NCBI GenBank assembly: GCA_030045175.1
Contig: JASIBM010000109.1
Coordinates: 1 to 27,943, forward strand
DNA: 27,943 nt
Origin: Streptosporangiaceae bacterium
GTDB taxonomy: Bacteria; Actinomycetota; Actinomycetes; Streptosporangiales; Streptosporangiaceae
Reading direction: 5' to 3'
The notes under the pieces are model-generated. The model saw only the letters and a program-made list of their open reading frames with translations, had not been told where the DNA came from and did no database searches. Within the stretch, counting starts at the first letter, position 1. The number at the start of each line of letters is the position of its first letter. Shown here in pieces: positions 11,982 to 19,649 of this stretch. Position numbers and translations under genes: made by a program.

Positions 11982-13483
11982 GCGTCCTGGTCGTCGGCGT
12001 GAGCCATACAAGCGCCTCGGTCGCGACGCTCGAGCGAGCCGTGATTCCCGGTGACGCTCAGGTCAAGCTGCTGCACGACATGCGCCAGTCGGAAAACGTG
12101 GCAGGCGCGCTGCTCCTGTCCACCTGCAACAGGGTGGAGATCTACGCCGAGGTGGATAGGTTCCACGGCGGCGTCGCCACCATGTGCGATCTGCTCGCCA
12201 GGCACTCGGGCCTGCCGCTGCCCGACCTGACCAGCGCCGCGTACGTTCATTACCAGGAAAGGGCGGTGCAGCATCTGCTGTCGGTGGCCTGCGGCCTCGA
12301 GTCGATGGTCGTCGGCGAGAGCCAGATACTCGGCCAGTTCCGACAGGCGGTGGCGCTCGCCCGTCAGCACGGAACGCTGAGCCGTGAGCTTTCCGACCTG
12401 AGCAGGCTGGCGTTGCGCGTCGGCAAGCGCGCGCGCTCGGAGACCGGGATCGATGCGGCGGGCCAGAACCTGGTAACCCTTGGCCTCGACGTCGCGTCCG
12501 GGCTGCTGACCGGGGGGCATGGCAGCGGCGGCGCGCTCAGCGGGCGCTCCGTCCTCGTCGTCGGGGCGGGCTCGATGAGCTCGCTCGCTGTCGCCATGGC
12601 AACGCGTAAGGGAGCCGGGCGGATAGTGATCGCCAACCGCACCCGGGCCAAGGCCGAGAAGCTCGCTCACCGGTACGCCGCCAGCGCGGCCGACCTGGCC
12701 GACCTGGTCTCCTGCATCGCCGCGGCAGACCTGGTGATCACCTGCACCGGAGCGGTGGGGCAAGTGATCACCGAGGCGATGGTGGCCCGCGCGCTCGCGC
12801 TCAGGCAGCCAGGCAACCACGAACGGCCAGGCCCCGGCGGGCGGGCAGTCACCCGTGGGAGCCTCGTGCTCGTCGATCTCGCCCTGCCGCGTGACATCGA
12901 GACCGGGGTCGCCGGCCTGCCAGATGTGCGGCTGATCGACCTCGAGACGCTCAGCGCGGTAGGCAGCGGCACGGTGGTTAGCGGCACGGTGGTTAGCGGC
13001 ACGGTGCAGGCGGCGAGCGTGGAGCCCGCGTCGCTTGCCGCCGACGCCGATGTGGCGGCGGTTCGCCGGATCGTGGCACACGAGCTGGCGGAGTACCTGA
13101 AGGCGGACCGGGCATTGAGTGTCGCGCCGACGGTCGTCGCGTTGCGCGCCAAGGCGGCGACGGTGGTCGAGTCCGAGCTCGCCAGGCTGGAGCGACGGCT
13201 TGGCGCCCTCGACGGCAGGGTTCGGCAGGAGATCGTCCATTCGATGGGCCGGATCGCCGATAAGTTGCTGCACGCCCCGACCGTCCGGGTGAAGGAACTC
13301 GCTGGCTCGCCGGGAGCCGATTCCTACGAGGCCGCCTTGCGGGTGCTCTTTGAGCTTGATCTCGATGCGGTGCAGGCCGTCGGCAGGCCGAGCGATGACG
13401 TGCTGACCTGGCAGGCGCAGGAAGACCAGGCGCAGGAAGACCAGCAGCAGGACACGATGCGGGCGCGAGAGGCGGGGCAATGA
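11978..13483 (+). CDS. hemA: Glutamyl-tRNA reductase
   Basis: A 501-residue enzyme that reduces glutamyl-tRNA(Glu) to glutamate-1-semialdehyde, the committed step of C5-pathway haem synthesis; HemL uses the product. The catalytic Cys is C50 in LLLSTCNRVEIYAE. Downstream are GLESMVVGESQILGQFRQA (about 108-126), the NADPH Rossmann motif VLVVGAGSMSSLA (about 192-204) and the C-terminal dimerisation helices. It is longer than the 420-470 usual, partly from a three-fold SGTVV repeat at residues 330-344 and a Gln/Asp-rich tail (QAQEDQAQEDQQQ). It overlaps rex (ATGA) and hemC (ATGA) by 4 nt each, so translation is coupled and expression should follow Rex control. The repeat falls before the dimerisation helix, in a linker. 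Confidence 0.97.
   Translation: MSVLVVGVSHTSASVATLERAVIPGDAQVKLLHDMRQSENVAGALLLSTCNRVEIYAEVDRFHGGVATMCDLLARHSGLPLPDLTSAAYVHYQERAVQHLLSVACGLESMVVGESQILGQFRQAVALARQHGTLSRELSDLSRLALRVGKRARSETGIDAAGQNLVTLGLDVASGLLTGGHGSGGALSGRSVLVVGAGSMSSLAVAMATRKGAGRIVIANRTRAKAEKLAHRYAASAADLADLVSCIAAADLVITCTGAVGQVITEAMVARALALRQPGNHERPGPGGRAVTRGSLVLVDLALPRDIETGVAGLPDVRLIDLETLSAVGSGTVVSGTVVSGTVQAASVEPASLAADADVAAVRRIVAHELAEYLKADRALSVAPTVVALRAKAATVVESELARLERRLGALDGRVRQEIVHSMGRIADKLLHAPTVRVKELAGSPGADSYEAALRVLFELDLDAVQAVGRPSDDVLTWQAQEDQAQEDQQQDTMRAREAGQ
12965..13009 (+). repeat. 15-bp tandem repeat in hemA
   Basis: AGCGGCACGGTGGTT is repeated at 12965 and 12980, with a third unit at 12995 that ends CAG. The units encode SGTVV. 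Codon phase is kept because the unit is a multiple of three. Confidence 0.92.
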
Positions 13484-14424
13484 CCAGCGGCGCGTTGCGG
13501 CTAGGCACGAGGCGGAGCCCCATGGCCATGGCCCAGTCCGGGCACGTCGCCGGCTTGCTGACCGCGATGACGGGCCGTGCGGTCGAGCTGGTGGGCCTGT
13601 CCACGTTCGGCGATGTAAGCAAGGCGAACCTCACGCAGATCGGCGGCACCGGCGTGTTCGTCAGCGCGCTGCGAGAGAGCTTGTCGTCAGGTGAGATCGA
13701 CTTTGCCGTGCACTCGCTGAAGGACCTGCCCGCCCTGCCGGGCGCGGGCCTTGTCATCGCCGCGGTCCCGCCGAGAGACGATCCGAGAGATGCCCTGGTC
13801 TCGCGGCATGGAATCAAGCTGGTCGACCTTCCGGCCGGGGCCAAGATAGGCACCGGGTCGCCGCGCAGGGTCGCGCAACTCCTGCTCATCAGGCCCGACG
13901 TCCGGCCGGTGCCGATTCGCGGTAACGCTGGCACGCGGCTGGCCAAGATCGACTCGGGCGAGGTCGACGCGGTGGTGCTCGCCTACGCCGGCCTGGCCAG
14001 GATCGGCCGCCTCGACGTCGTGAGCCAGGTGTTCGAGGCCGACGAGATGCTCCCGGCACCTGGCCAGGGCGCGCTCGCGGTCGAGTGCCTCGTCCACCGC
14101 CGCGACGTGGCTGAGCTGCTGAGCTGCATCGATGATCCGGCCAGCCGGGCCGCGACCGACGCGGAACGCACCATGCTCGCGGTGCTGCAGGCGGGCTGTG
14201 CCGCGCCGGTCGGCGCGTATGCTGCCGGGACGGATGTATTGCGGCTCGACGCGATAGTCGCGTCGGCCGACGGGGGAGAAGCGGTGCGGGTGAGCGCGTC
14301 CGGCCCAGCGGCCGAGGCGGAGCGCCTCGGCCGCCAGGTGGCCGCTGATCTGCTCAGCCGCGGCGCGGCAAGGTATACGGATGTGTCCGCTGGACACCTC
14401 AGCAACGGGGAAGATGTGACGTGA
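13480..14424 (+). CDS. hemC: Porphobilinogen deaminase (hydroxymethylbilane synthase)
   Basis: A 314-residue enzyme that polymerises four porphobilinogens into hydroxymethylbilane. The catalytic Asp is D82 in VHSLKDLPA, the substrate-binding arginines include R129-R130 in GTGSPRRVAQ and R147 in PIRGNAGTRL, and the dipyrromethane cofactor attaches to C240 in LQAGCAAPVGAY. The N-terminal LRLGTRRSPMAMAQ is standard. Length is normal. It overlaps hemA by 4 nt at its start and the hemD fusion by 4 nt (GTGA) at its end, making it a tightly coupled member of the rex operon. Confidence 0.97.
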   Translation: MTSGALRLGTRRSPMAMAQSGHVAGLLTAMTGRAVELVGLSTFGDVSKANLTQIGGTGVFVSALRESLSSGEIDFAVHSLKDLPALPGAGLVIAAVPPRDDPRDALVSRHGIKLVDLPAGAKIGTGSPRRVAQLLLIRPDVRPVPIRGNAGTRLAKIDSGEVDAVVLAYAGLARIGRLDVVSQVFEADEMLPAPGQGALAVECLVHRRDVAELLSCIDDPASRAATDAERTMLAVLQAGCAAPVGAYAAGTDVLRLDAIVASADGGEAVRVSASGPAAEAERLGRQVAADLLSRGAARYTDVSAGHLSNGEDVT

Positions 14425-16127
14425 GCCCCATACCTGCGACAAGGCAGTCACCAGCGATCTCGGGTCCGCCTGGTGAGGTCAGCGAGCCGGCGGCCGCTCG
14501 GATCGGTGAACCGACCGCTGCGCATGTCAATCAGGGAAAAGAGCCGCGCCAGCCGGGGCAGTCGCGCAACGGGGGGCTGGTTGCGCTTGTCGGTGTCGGG
14601 CCAGGCGATGAGGGCCTGCTCACGCTCCGGGCGGCGAGCCTGCTGGCCCAGGCGGACCTGGTGGTCGCCACCCGCCCGGTCGTCGATCAGGTGTCGCATC
14701 TGCTCAGGGACGACGCTGTCGTGCTCGACGCGGCGGAATCAGATCAGGACCCGCGGTTGCTCGTGAAGGCGGTAAAGTCCGGGCAGCTCGTGCTGCGCCT
14801 GTACAACGGCGATCCGTTCATGTTCAGCGCCGCTGCGGCCGACGCCGCCGCCTGCGCCAAGGCGAAGGTCGCCGTTGAAATCGTGCCCGGCGTGTCCGCG
14901 GCAACGGCCGTGCCCGCCTATGCAGGCATCCCGCTGACTCAGGATGTCGCAGGCGACGTGCGGATGGTCCACGCGATCGAAGTCGGGAGGATGGCGGCCG
15001 GACCCGCCACGCTGGTGATCCTGGGCGCCGAGGCCGGCTTCGCCGACATGGCCAAGGTGCTGATCGCCAACGGCTGGCCAGACTCGACGCCGTTCGCGAT
15101 CACGTGGAACGGCACGACGACCGATCAGCGCACGGTCGTTGGCGCCCTCGGAACTGTCGCCGCGGACCTCAAGTCGGCCGGGATCAGCCCGCTCACCACG
15201 GACGGCCCGGCGGTCGCCGTGATCGGAGAGGGGGTCAGGTCGCAGCGAGCGCTCTCGTGGTTCGAAACCAAGCCGTTGTTCGGCTGGCGGGTGCTCGTGC
15301 CGAGGACCAAGGAGCAGGCGGCAAGCGTGTGCGAGCAGTTGAGGGCGTGCGGGGCGGTGCCCGAGCAGGTGCCGACGATAGCCGTCGAGCCGCCGCGAAC
15401 GCCGCAGCAGATGGAGCGGGCGGTTCGCGGCCTGGTGACAGGCCGCTATCAGTGGGCCGCGTTCACCTCAGCCAACGCGGTCAGGGCCGTCAGGGAAAAG
15501 TTCGAGGAGTATGGCCTCGACGCCAGGGCCTTCGCCGGCGTGAAGGTCGCCGCCGTGGGCGAGCAGACCGCGCTCGCGTTGCGCGCCTTTGGGATCATGC
15601 CGGACCTGATGCCGTCGGACAACCAGTCCGCTGAGGGCCTGGCGGACTGCTGGCCGGCCTATGACGACCTGCTTGACCCGATCAACCGAGTGCTGCTGCC
15701 CCGCGCAGACATCGCCACCGAGGGGCTCGTGGCGCGCCTGACCGAACTGGGCTGGGAGGCCGAGGACGTCGTCGCGTACCGCACGGTCCGCGCGGCGCCG
15801 CCGCCAGCTCCGGTCAGGGAGGCGATCAAGGGCGGTGGCTTCGATGCGGTCTTGTTCACCTCGTCGTCGACGGTCAGGAACCTGATCGGCATCGCGGGTA
15901 AGCCGCACTCGGTCACCGTCATCGCCGTCATCGGGCCGGAGACCGCGAAGACCGCCGCGGAGTTCGGCCTGCGGGTAGACGTCATGGCTCCGAAGCCGTC
16001 GGTCACCGCGCTCGTCGACGCGCTCGCCGCGTTCGGGGCGTCGATGCGAGAAACCGCCCTGGCGGCGGGCGAGCCGGTGCGGCGACCGAGCGAGCGCCGC
16101 CGGGGCGCGCGCCGCCGGATCAGGTAG
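14421..16127 (+). CDS. hemD: Fused uroporphyrinogen-III methyltransferase-like / uroporphyrinogen-III synthase
   Basis: A 568-residue two-domain protein. Residues 1-50 are a variable Ala/Pro/Gly-rich lead. About 52-275 form a tetrapyrrole methylase (SUMT/CobA-like) domain with LVALVGVGPGDEGLLTLRA, EIVPGVSAATAVPAYAGIPL and TPFAITWNGTTTDQ. About 285-540 form a HemD domain with WRVLVPRTKEQAASV, AAFTSANAVRAV, LLPRADIATEGL, VVAYRTV and DAVLFTSSSTVRNL. HemD closes hydroxymethylbilane to uroporphyrinogen III. The methylase block that is usually GGDPFVFGRG reads NGDPFMFSAA here, so SAM-dependent activity toward precorrin-2 is uncertain; such fusions are common in actinobacteria. The start is GTG 14421, overlapping the hemC stop. 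The C-terminus is Arg-rich (RRPSERRRGARRRIR). hemB follows after 7 nt. Confidence 0.94.
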   Translation: MSPIPATRQSPAISGPPGEVSEPAAARIGEPTAAHVNQGKEPRQPGQSRNGGLVALVGVGPGDEGLLTLRAASLLAQADLVVATRPVVDQVSHLLRDDAVVLDAAESDQDPRLLVKAVKSGQLVLRLYNGDPFMFSAAAADAAACAKAKVAVEIVPGVSAATAVPAYAGIPLTQDVAGDVRMVHAIEVGRMAAGPATLVILGAEAGFADMAKVLIANGWPDSTPFAITWNGTTTDQRTVVGALGTVAADLKSAGISPLTTDGPAVAVIGEGVRSQRALSWFETKPLFGWRVLVPRTKEQAASVCEQLRACGAVPEQVPTIAVEPPRTPQQMERAVRGLVTGRYQWAAFTSANAVRAVREKFEEYGLDARAFAGVKVAAVGEQTALALRAFGIMPDLMPSDNQSAEGLADCWPAYDDLLDPINRVLLPRADIATEGLVARLTELGWEAEDVVAYRTVRAAPPPAPVREAIKGGGFDAVLFTSSSTVRNLIGIAGKPHSVTVIAVIGPETAKTAAEFGLRVDVMAPKPSVTALVDALAAFGASMRETALAAGEPVRRPSERRRGARRRIR

Positions 16128-16134
16128 GGGCGCC

Positions 16135-17118
16135 ATGCACGCGGAGTTTCCCATAGCGCGGCCACGCAGGCTCCGGGCCACCGCCGCGATGCGCCGCCTG
16201 GTCGCGCACACCAGCGTCCAGCCGGCCGACCTGGTCCAGCCGATGTTCGTCAAGGAGGGAATCGACGAGCCGCAGCCGGTTCGCTCGATGCCCGGGGTGG
16301 TTCAGCACACCAGGGACAGCCTGCGCAAGGCGGCGGCGGAAGCCGTTGACGCCGGCGTGGGTGGCCTCATCTTGTTCGGCATCCCCGCGCGAAAGGACGC
16401 CCGCGGCTCGGCCGCGGACAGCCCGGCCGGCATCGTCCAGCTCGCGCTCGGCGACCTGGCGGCCGATCTCGGCGACAAGACGGTACTGATGGCCGACCTG
16501 TGCCTGGATGAGTACACCGACCATGGGCACTGCGGGATCCTGACCGAGGCCGGTGAGGTCGACAATGACGCGACGCTCGAGCGGTACGCCTCGATCGCGG
16601 TGGCTCAGGCCCTGGCAGGTGCCCACGTGGTCGCGCCTAGCGGGATGATGGATGGCCAGGTCGCGGCCATCCGGGCTGCCCTGGACGGCGCTGGCTTCCC
16701 TCAGGTCGCGATCTGCGCCTATGCGGCGAAGTACGCGTCGGCGTTCTATGGCCCGTTCCGTGATGCGGCGGAATGCGCCCCGAAGTTCGGCGATCGTTCG
16801 ACATACCAGCAGGATCCATCGAACCCGGCCGAGGCGCTGCGCGAGGTGGAGCTCGACATCAGCGAGGGCGCCGACATCGTGATGATCAAACCAGCCCTGG
16901 CGTACCTGGACATCATCGCCCTCGTGGCTCGATCGGTCCGGGTGCCCGTCGCCGCGTATCAGGTCAGCGGCGAGTACTCGATGATCGAGGCGGCGGCTGC
17001 CAGCGGATGGCTGGATCGAGATCGGGTAATAACGGAGACGCTCACCGCGATCAAGCGTTCAGGCGCCGGCATCATCCTCACCTACTGGGCAACCGAGTTC
17101 GCCAGCAAGCTCGGCTAG
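16135..17118 (+). CDS. hemB: Delta-aminolevulinic acid dehydratase (porphobilinogen synthase)
   Basis: A 327-residue enzyme that condenses two 5-aminolevulinates into porphobilinogen. The two active-site lysines are K199 in YAAKYASAFYGPFRD and K252 (Schiff base) in VMIKPALAYLD. The metal-site segment is C123-L-D125-EYTDHGHC133, so it has two of the three cysteines of the zinc-type site with Asp in the middle, a mixed arrangement common in actinobacteria. Length and N-terminus (RPRRLRATAAMRRLVAHT) are normal. The start ATG 16135 is 7 nt after the hemD stop with AGGGGCGCC between. It is the last gene of the rex-hem operon, followed by competing hairpins and a dispersed repeat. Confidence 0.97.
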   Translation: MHAEFPIARPRRLRATAAMRRLVAHTSVQPADLVQPMFVKEGIDEPQPVRSMPGVVQHTRDSLRKAAAEAVDAGVGGLILFGIPARKDARGSAADSPAGIVQLALGDLAADLGDKTVLMADLCLDEYTDHGHCGILTEAGEVDNDATLERYASIAVAQALAGAHVVAPSGMMDGQVAAIRAALDGAGFPQVAICAYAAKYASAFYGPFRDAAECAPKFGDRSTYQQDPSNPAEALREVELDISEGADIVMIKPALAYLDIIALVARSVRVPVAAYQVSGEYSMIEAAAASGWLDRDRVITETLTAIKRSGAGIILTYWATEFASKLG

Positions 17119-17124
17119 TACAGC

Positions 17125-17147
17125 CCGCCGTGCCCTTCGGCGGCACG
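17125..17147 (+). terminator. Candidate hemB terminator with two competing hairpins
   Basis: CCGCCG (17125-17130) can pair with CGGCGG (17138-17143), or CGTGCC (17129-17134) with GGCACG (17142-17147); the two are mutually exclusive. It lies 6 nt after the hemB stop and has no T-run. An imperfect 31-nt direct repeat (AAGGGCYCCACGTTGC at 17153 and 17184) follows. Confidence 0.4.
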
Positions 17148-17204
17148 ACAGTAAGGGCTCCACGTTGCGCTTGGGGCAGCAGCAAGGGCCCCACGTTGCT
17201 GTCG

Positions 17205-17269
17205 GGGAGCGGTGTTTGCGACGAGGGAAGGCGGCGCCTTAAAGGGCGCCCGGAAGCTAGCGGGGAGGC
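17205..17269 (+). repeat. 65-bp dispersed element, copy at hemB/glycosyltransferase junction
   Basis: The copy contains GTGTTTGCGACGAGGGAAGG, the hairpin GGCGCC-ttaaag-GGCGCC and CCGGAAGCTAGCGGGGAGG. It matches 5041-5102 and the reverse strand of 7425-7489. The minus-strand glycosyltransferase stop codon (17257-17259) and its last three codons lie inside the element. Confidence 0.85.
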
Positions 17270-18879
17270 AAGTACGCGACCATCGTGAGCTTGCCGGTGC
17301 CTGGCAGCACGACCCTGCGCCAGTTCTTGGCATAGGCGGGTGGCTGCTGGTGGGTCCATTCGAGCACGGCGAAGCGGGTGGTGCCGCCCTGCGAGGTCAG
17401 GCCTGCCGCGGGCGGGCTGGCACCTAGCGAGTCTGGCGTGGACGCGCATCCCGCGTAGAAGGCGATAGGTATCCGCTGGGAGCCGTTGACCAGGCAAGGC
17501 GGTGTGACGCCGAGCTTGCGCAGGTCGGCGGCCGCGGCGGCGTACTCGTCGTGGAAGGTCACCGTCCCAGTCACCTGCCGGTCGAGCACGATGAGCTGGG
17601 ACGCGATCTGGAGCGTGAGCGCGATTATCGCGACCGCGCCGATGCCAGGGCGGTTCTTCGTCAGGGCCGTGACGAACACCCAGGCCAGCAGGTCGGCGAC
17701 GGGGACCGCCGCCAGCGCGTAGGCGGGGATCAGGAACCTGGGCGCCGCGTAGTCGACTCCGATCAGGTACTGCGAGGCAAGCGCCAGCGAGCACAACCCC
17801 GCGAGCAGCGAGCCAGCCCGGCCCGCTTGCCGCGCGACGATGATCCCGCCCACCACGAGCACGGGCAGTGCCAGCCACCACAAGCCAAGTTCCGGGTACC
17901 GCCAGCCGATCGAGCACGGGCGGCAGAGCGTCGGGCCGTTCACCGCCTTGAGCTCGTACCAGGCGCCGAGGTGCAGGCCGAAGCCACCCTGCTCGGCGCT
18001 GGCGAGGTGCAGCCGGCTGAGCGGCCCGCCAAATCGCAGGTACGCCTCGACGATCCACTCGGCAGCCCCCGCGGCGAACCCGGCCACGATCGCGACGATG
18101 ACGGACCAGTGCCGCCACGAGCGAACGGCCAGCCCCGCGATCGCAAGCACGGCGACGAGGAAGACCGCGTCGCCGGGGCGCACCAGCGTCCCGGCCGCGA
18201 GCACGAGCGCAAGCAACGCCAGCGTCCAGCGGCCAGGCCGCCCCGTGCTTGGCAGCGCCGTGCTTGGCAACACCGTGCTTGGCAACACCGTGCTTGGCAA
18301 CACTGCGGCGTTGGGGCCGCCGCCCGATTCCGGGGGGCTCGCAGGAGTGACGGCGCGCAGGAACAGGCCCACGGCCGCGAGCGAGGCGAAGGCCAGCCAC
18401 TCGTCGGGCATGGCCTGCGGTCCGTAGTACAGCGTGACCCACAGGGTGGAGAACATCAGCCCGGCCAGCGCGAGCACCCAGGCCGGCCGCAGCCGGCGCC
18501 ACGCGATCAGGGCGCCGAACAGGGCCGCGCCCGACGCCACCGCCAGGTACGCCCGCAGCACGGCTATCGAGGAGGTGAGCAGCGCGACAGGGGCGACGAG
18601 CAGCGGGATGCCGCGGGACCTGGCCGGGTCGAAGAACGCGGCAGGCACGTGCGCGCTTACCTGGCTGACGTAGACGACCTCATCCCAGCTCAGGCCCATG
18701 TGCAGGGGTATCGCGAGCAGCTGGGCGCAGGTAAAGAGCGCCGCCACCGCCGCGATCCACCAGATGCTCTCCGGCCCAGGCAGCCGGACGGTCGGCTTCC
18801 GCCTGCCGGCGGCGTGCTTGAGGCCCGGCTGGGCCTGCGTGTGGCCGGATGACCCGGCGCTGGTGTACTGCGGCGCCAC
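17257..18879 (-). CDS. Polytopic GT-C-type glycosyltransferase, probable
   Basis: An integral membrane protein of about 540 residues with roughly ten or more hydrophobic segments, beginning with IWWIAAVAALFTCAQLLAI and followed by an acidic loop LSWDEVVYVSQ. An acidic pair in the first external loop, together with many TM helices and a C-terminal soluble part, is typical of GT-C enzymes (ArnT/PMT-like, family 39/87) that use polyprenyl-phosphate sugars at the outer face of the membrane. Donor and acceptor cannot be told. The frame is open to 19161. GTG 18879 is preferred because a -10-like TAACAT lies 7 nt upstream; ATG 18939 is an alternative without SD. A four-fold LPST repeat (18244-18303) lies in a loop. 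The C-terminal codons overlap the 65-bp repeat. It is convergent with hemB and divergent from the Prim-Pol gene. Confidence 0.75.
   Translation of the reverse strand: MAPQYTSAGSSGHTQAQPGLKHAAGRRKPTVRLPGPESIWWIAAVAALFTCAQLLAIPLHMGLSWDEVVYVSQVSAHVPAAFFDPARSRGIPLLVAPVALLTSSIAVLRAYLAVASGAALFGALIAWRRLRPAWVLALAGLMFSTLWVTLYYGPQAMPDEWLAFASLAAVGLFLRAVTPASPPESGGGPNAAVLPSTVLPSTVLPSTALPSTGRPGRWTLALLALVLAAGTLVRPGDAVFLVAVLAIAGLAVRSWRHWSVIVAIVAGFAAGAAEWIVEAYLRFGGPLSRLHLASAEQGGFGLHLGAWYELKAVNGPTLCRPCSIGWRYPELGLWWLALPVLVVGGIIVARQAGRAGSLLAGLCSLALASQYLIGVDYAAPRFLIPAYALAAVPVADLLAWVFVTALTKNRPGIGAVAIIALTLQIASQLIVLDRQVTGTVTFHDEYAAAAADLRKLGVTPPCLVNGSQRIPIAFYAGCASTPDSLGASPPAAGLTSQGGTTRFAVLEWTHQQPPAYAKNWRRVVLPGTGKLTMVAYLPPR
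18244..18303 (-). repeat. 15-bp tandem repeat in the glycosyltransferase gene
   Basis: Four units of CGTGCTTGGCAACAC (plus-strand reading) run head to tail; the first has two substitutions. On the coding strand they encode VLPST four times, in a loop between hydrophobic segments. Confidence 0.92.
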
Positions 18880-18886
18880 ACTGAGG

Positions 18887-18892
18887 ATGTTA
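18887..18892 (-). promoter_or_regulatory. -10-like box for the glycosyltransferase gene
   Basis: TAACAT on the minus strand lies 7 nt before GTG 18879, with no SD between them, fitting a leaderless mRNA and supporting that start over ATG 18939. Confidence 0.35.
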
Positions 18893-18986
18893 CGAGACCG
18901 GCCTGTCCGGCGCTGGCGCCTGGCAAGGTATGGTCGCATCTGATCAGCGACGCACGGCGTGCGCGCCATGGAGGGAGGCGTCTGGA

Positions 18987-19649
18987 TTGGTCGATGCGGT
19001 GCTGCGCGCCAGGCGCCGCAGGGCGAGTGAGCGGCAGGCGCTAGCGGCCGCCAGCTACGCGGCCTTGGGATGGCCGGTCTGCGCCGGAGCCTTCCTCCCT
19101 GACACGCAGGCACGCGCCCTAGGCCGTGCCTGCTCCTGTGATCGGGTTGGCTGCCCTTCACCGGGCGCTCACCCGCTCTCGCCGGCCTGGAAGCTCCAGG
19201 CGACCGCCGACCAGGACGTGATCAGGCGCTGGTGGAGCGCGTTGCCGCAGGCCAGCATCTTGCTTGTCACCGGCAGGACCTTTGACGTGCTCGACGTGCC
19301 GGCCTCGGCAGGCCTGCTGGCGCTGACCAGGCTTGAGCGGTCGGGCGTCGGCTCTGGCCCCGTGGCGCTCAGCGCTGGCGAGCGAGCGCTGTTCTTCGTG
19401 TCCAGCCGGGCAGCGATCGTCGATGACGACGAGTGGTGGTCCTGTCGCCTGGACTGCGAGCCGGAGACGATTCCAGCGGTGACTGGCCTGCGGTGGCACT
19501 GCAAGGACAGCTACGTGCTCGCGCCCCCGTCGCGGCTGAGCACCGGCCTGCTCGCCCAGTGGCTGCGTGAACCGGGAGCCGGCCCGCTGCCGGATGCGCT
19601 GCGGTTGCTCGAGTATCTTGCCGACGCCTGCGAGGAGACGGCTCAATGA
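18987..19649 (+). CDS. Prim-Pol-like (bifunctional DNA primase/polymerase N-terminal domain) protein, probably inactive
   Basis: A 220-residue protein resembling the Prim-Pol domain of archaeo-eukaryotic primases: AAASYAALGWPVCAGAFLP, a Cys/His cluster (C49, C51, C56, H62 in ACSCDRVGCPSPGAHPLS), the W-rich QDVIRRWWSALPQASILLVT and the strand FDVLDVPASAGLLAL. The usual metal-binding hDhD motif is replaced by D100-V-L-D103-V-P, and no helicase or other replication domain follows, so catalysis is doubtful. TTG 18987 is chosen because GGAGGGAGG lies 8 nt upstream; the frame is open to GTG 18930, where there is no SD. It overlaps hemL by 4 nt (ATGA), so the two are translationally coupled. Its role beside hemL is unknown. 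Confidence 0.75.
   Translation: MVDAVLRARRRRASERQALAAASYAALGWPVCAGAFLPDTQARALGRACSCDRVGCPSPGAHPLSPAWKLQATADQDVIRRWWSALPQASILLVTGRTFDVLDVPASAGLLALTRLERSGVGSGPVALSAGERALFFVSSRAAIVDDDEWWSCRLDCEPETIPAVTGLRWHCKDSYVLAPPSRLSTGLLAQWLREPGAGPLPDALRLLEYLADACEETAQ

Noticed and set aside
11471..13480. 669-codon open frame on the minus strand across rex and hemA
   Set aside because: It lies antisense to two certain genes; long antisense frames are expected at this GC content. The translation is Arg/His/Pro-rich with no family resemblance.
17551..18852. 433-codon plus-strand frame across the glycosyltransferase
   Set aside because: The minus strand gives a coherent polytopic membrane protein; the plus-strand translation is low-complexity Arg/Gln/Gly-rich.
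18987..19649. Plasmid- or phage-type replication primase
   Set aside because: There is no helicase domain, no intact hDhD motif and no replication or mobility gene nearby; the gene is coupled to hemL.
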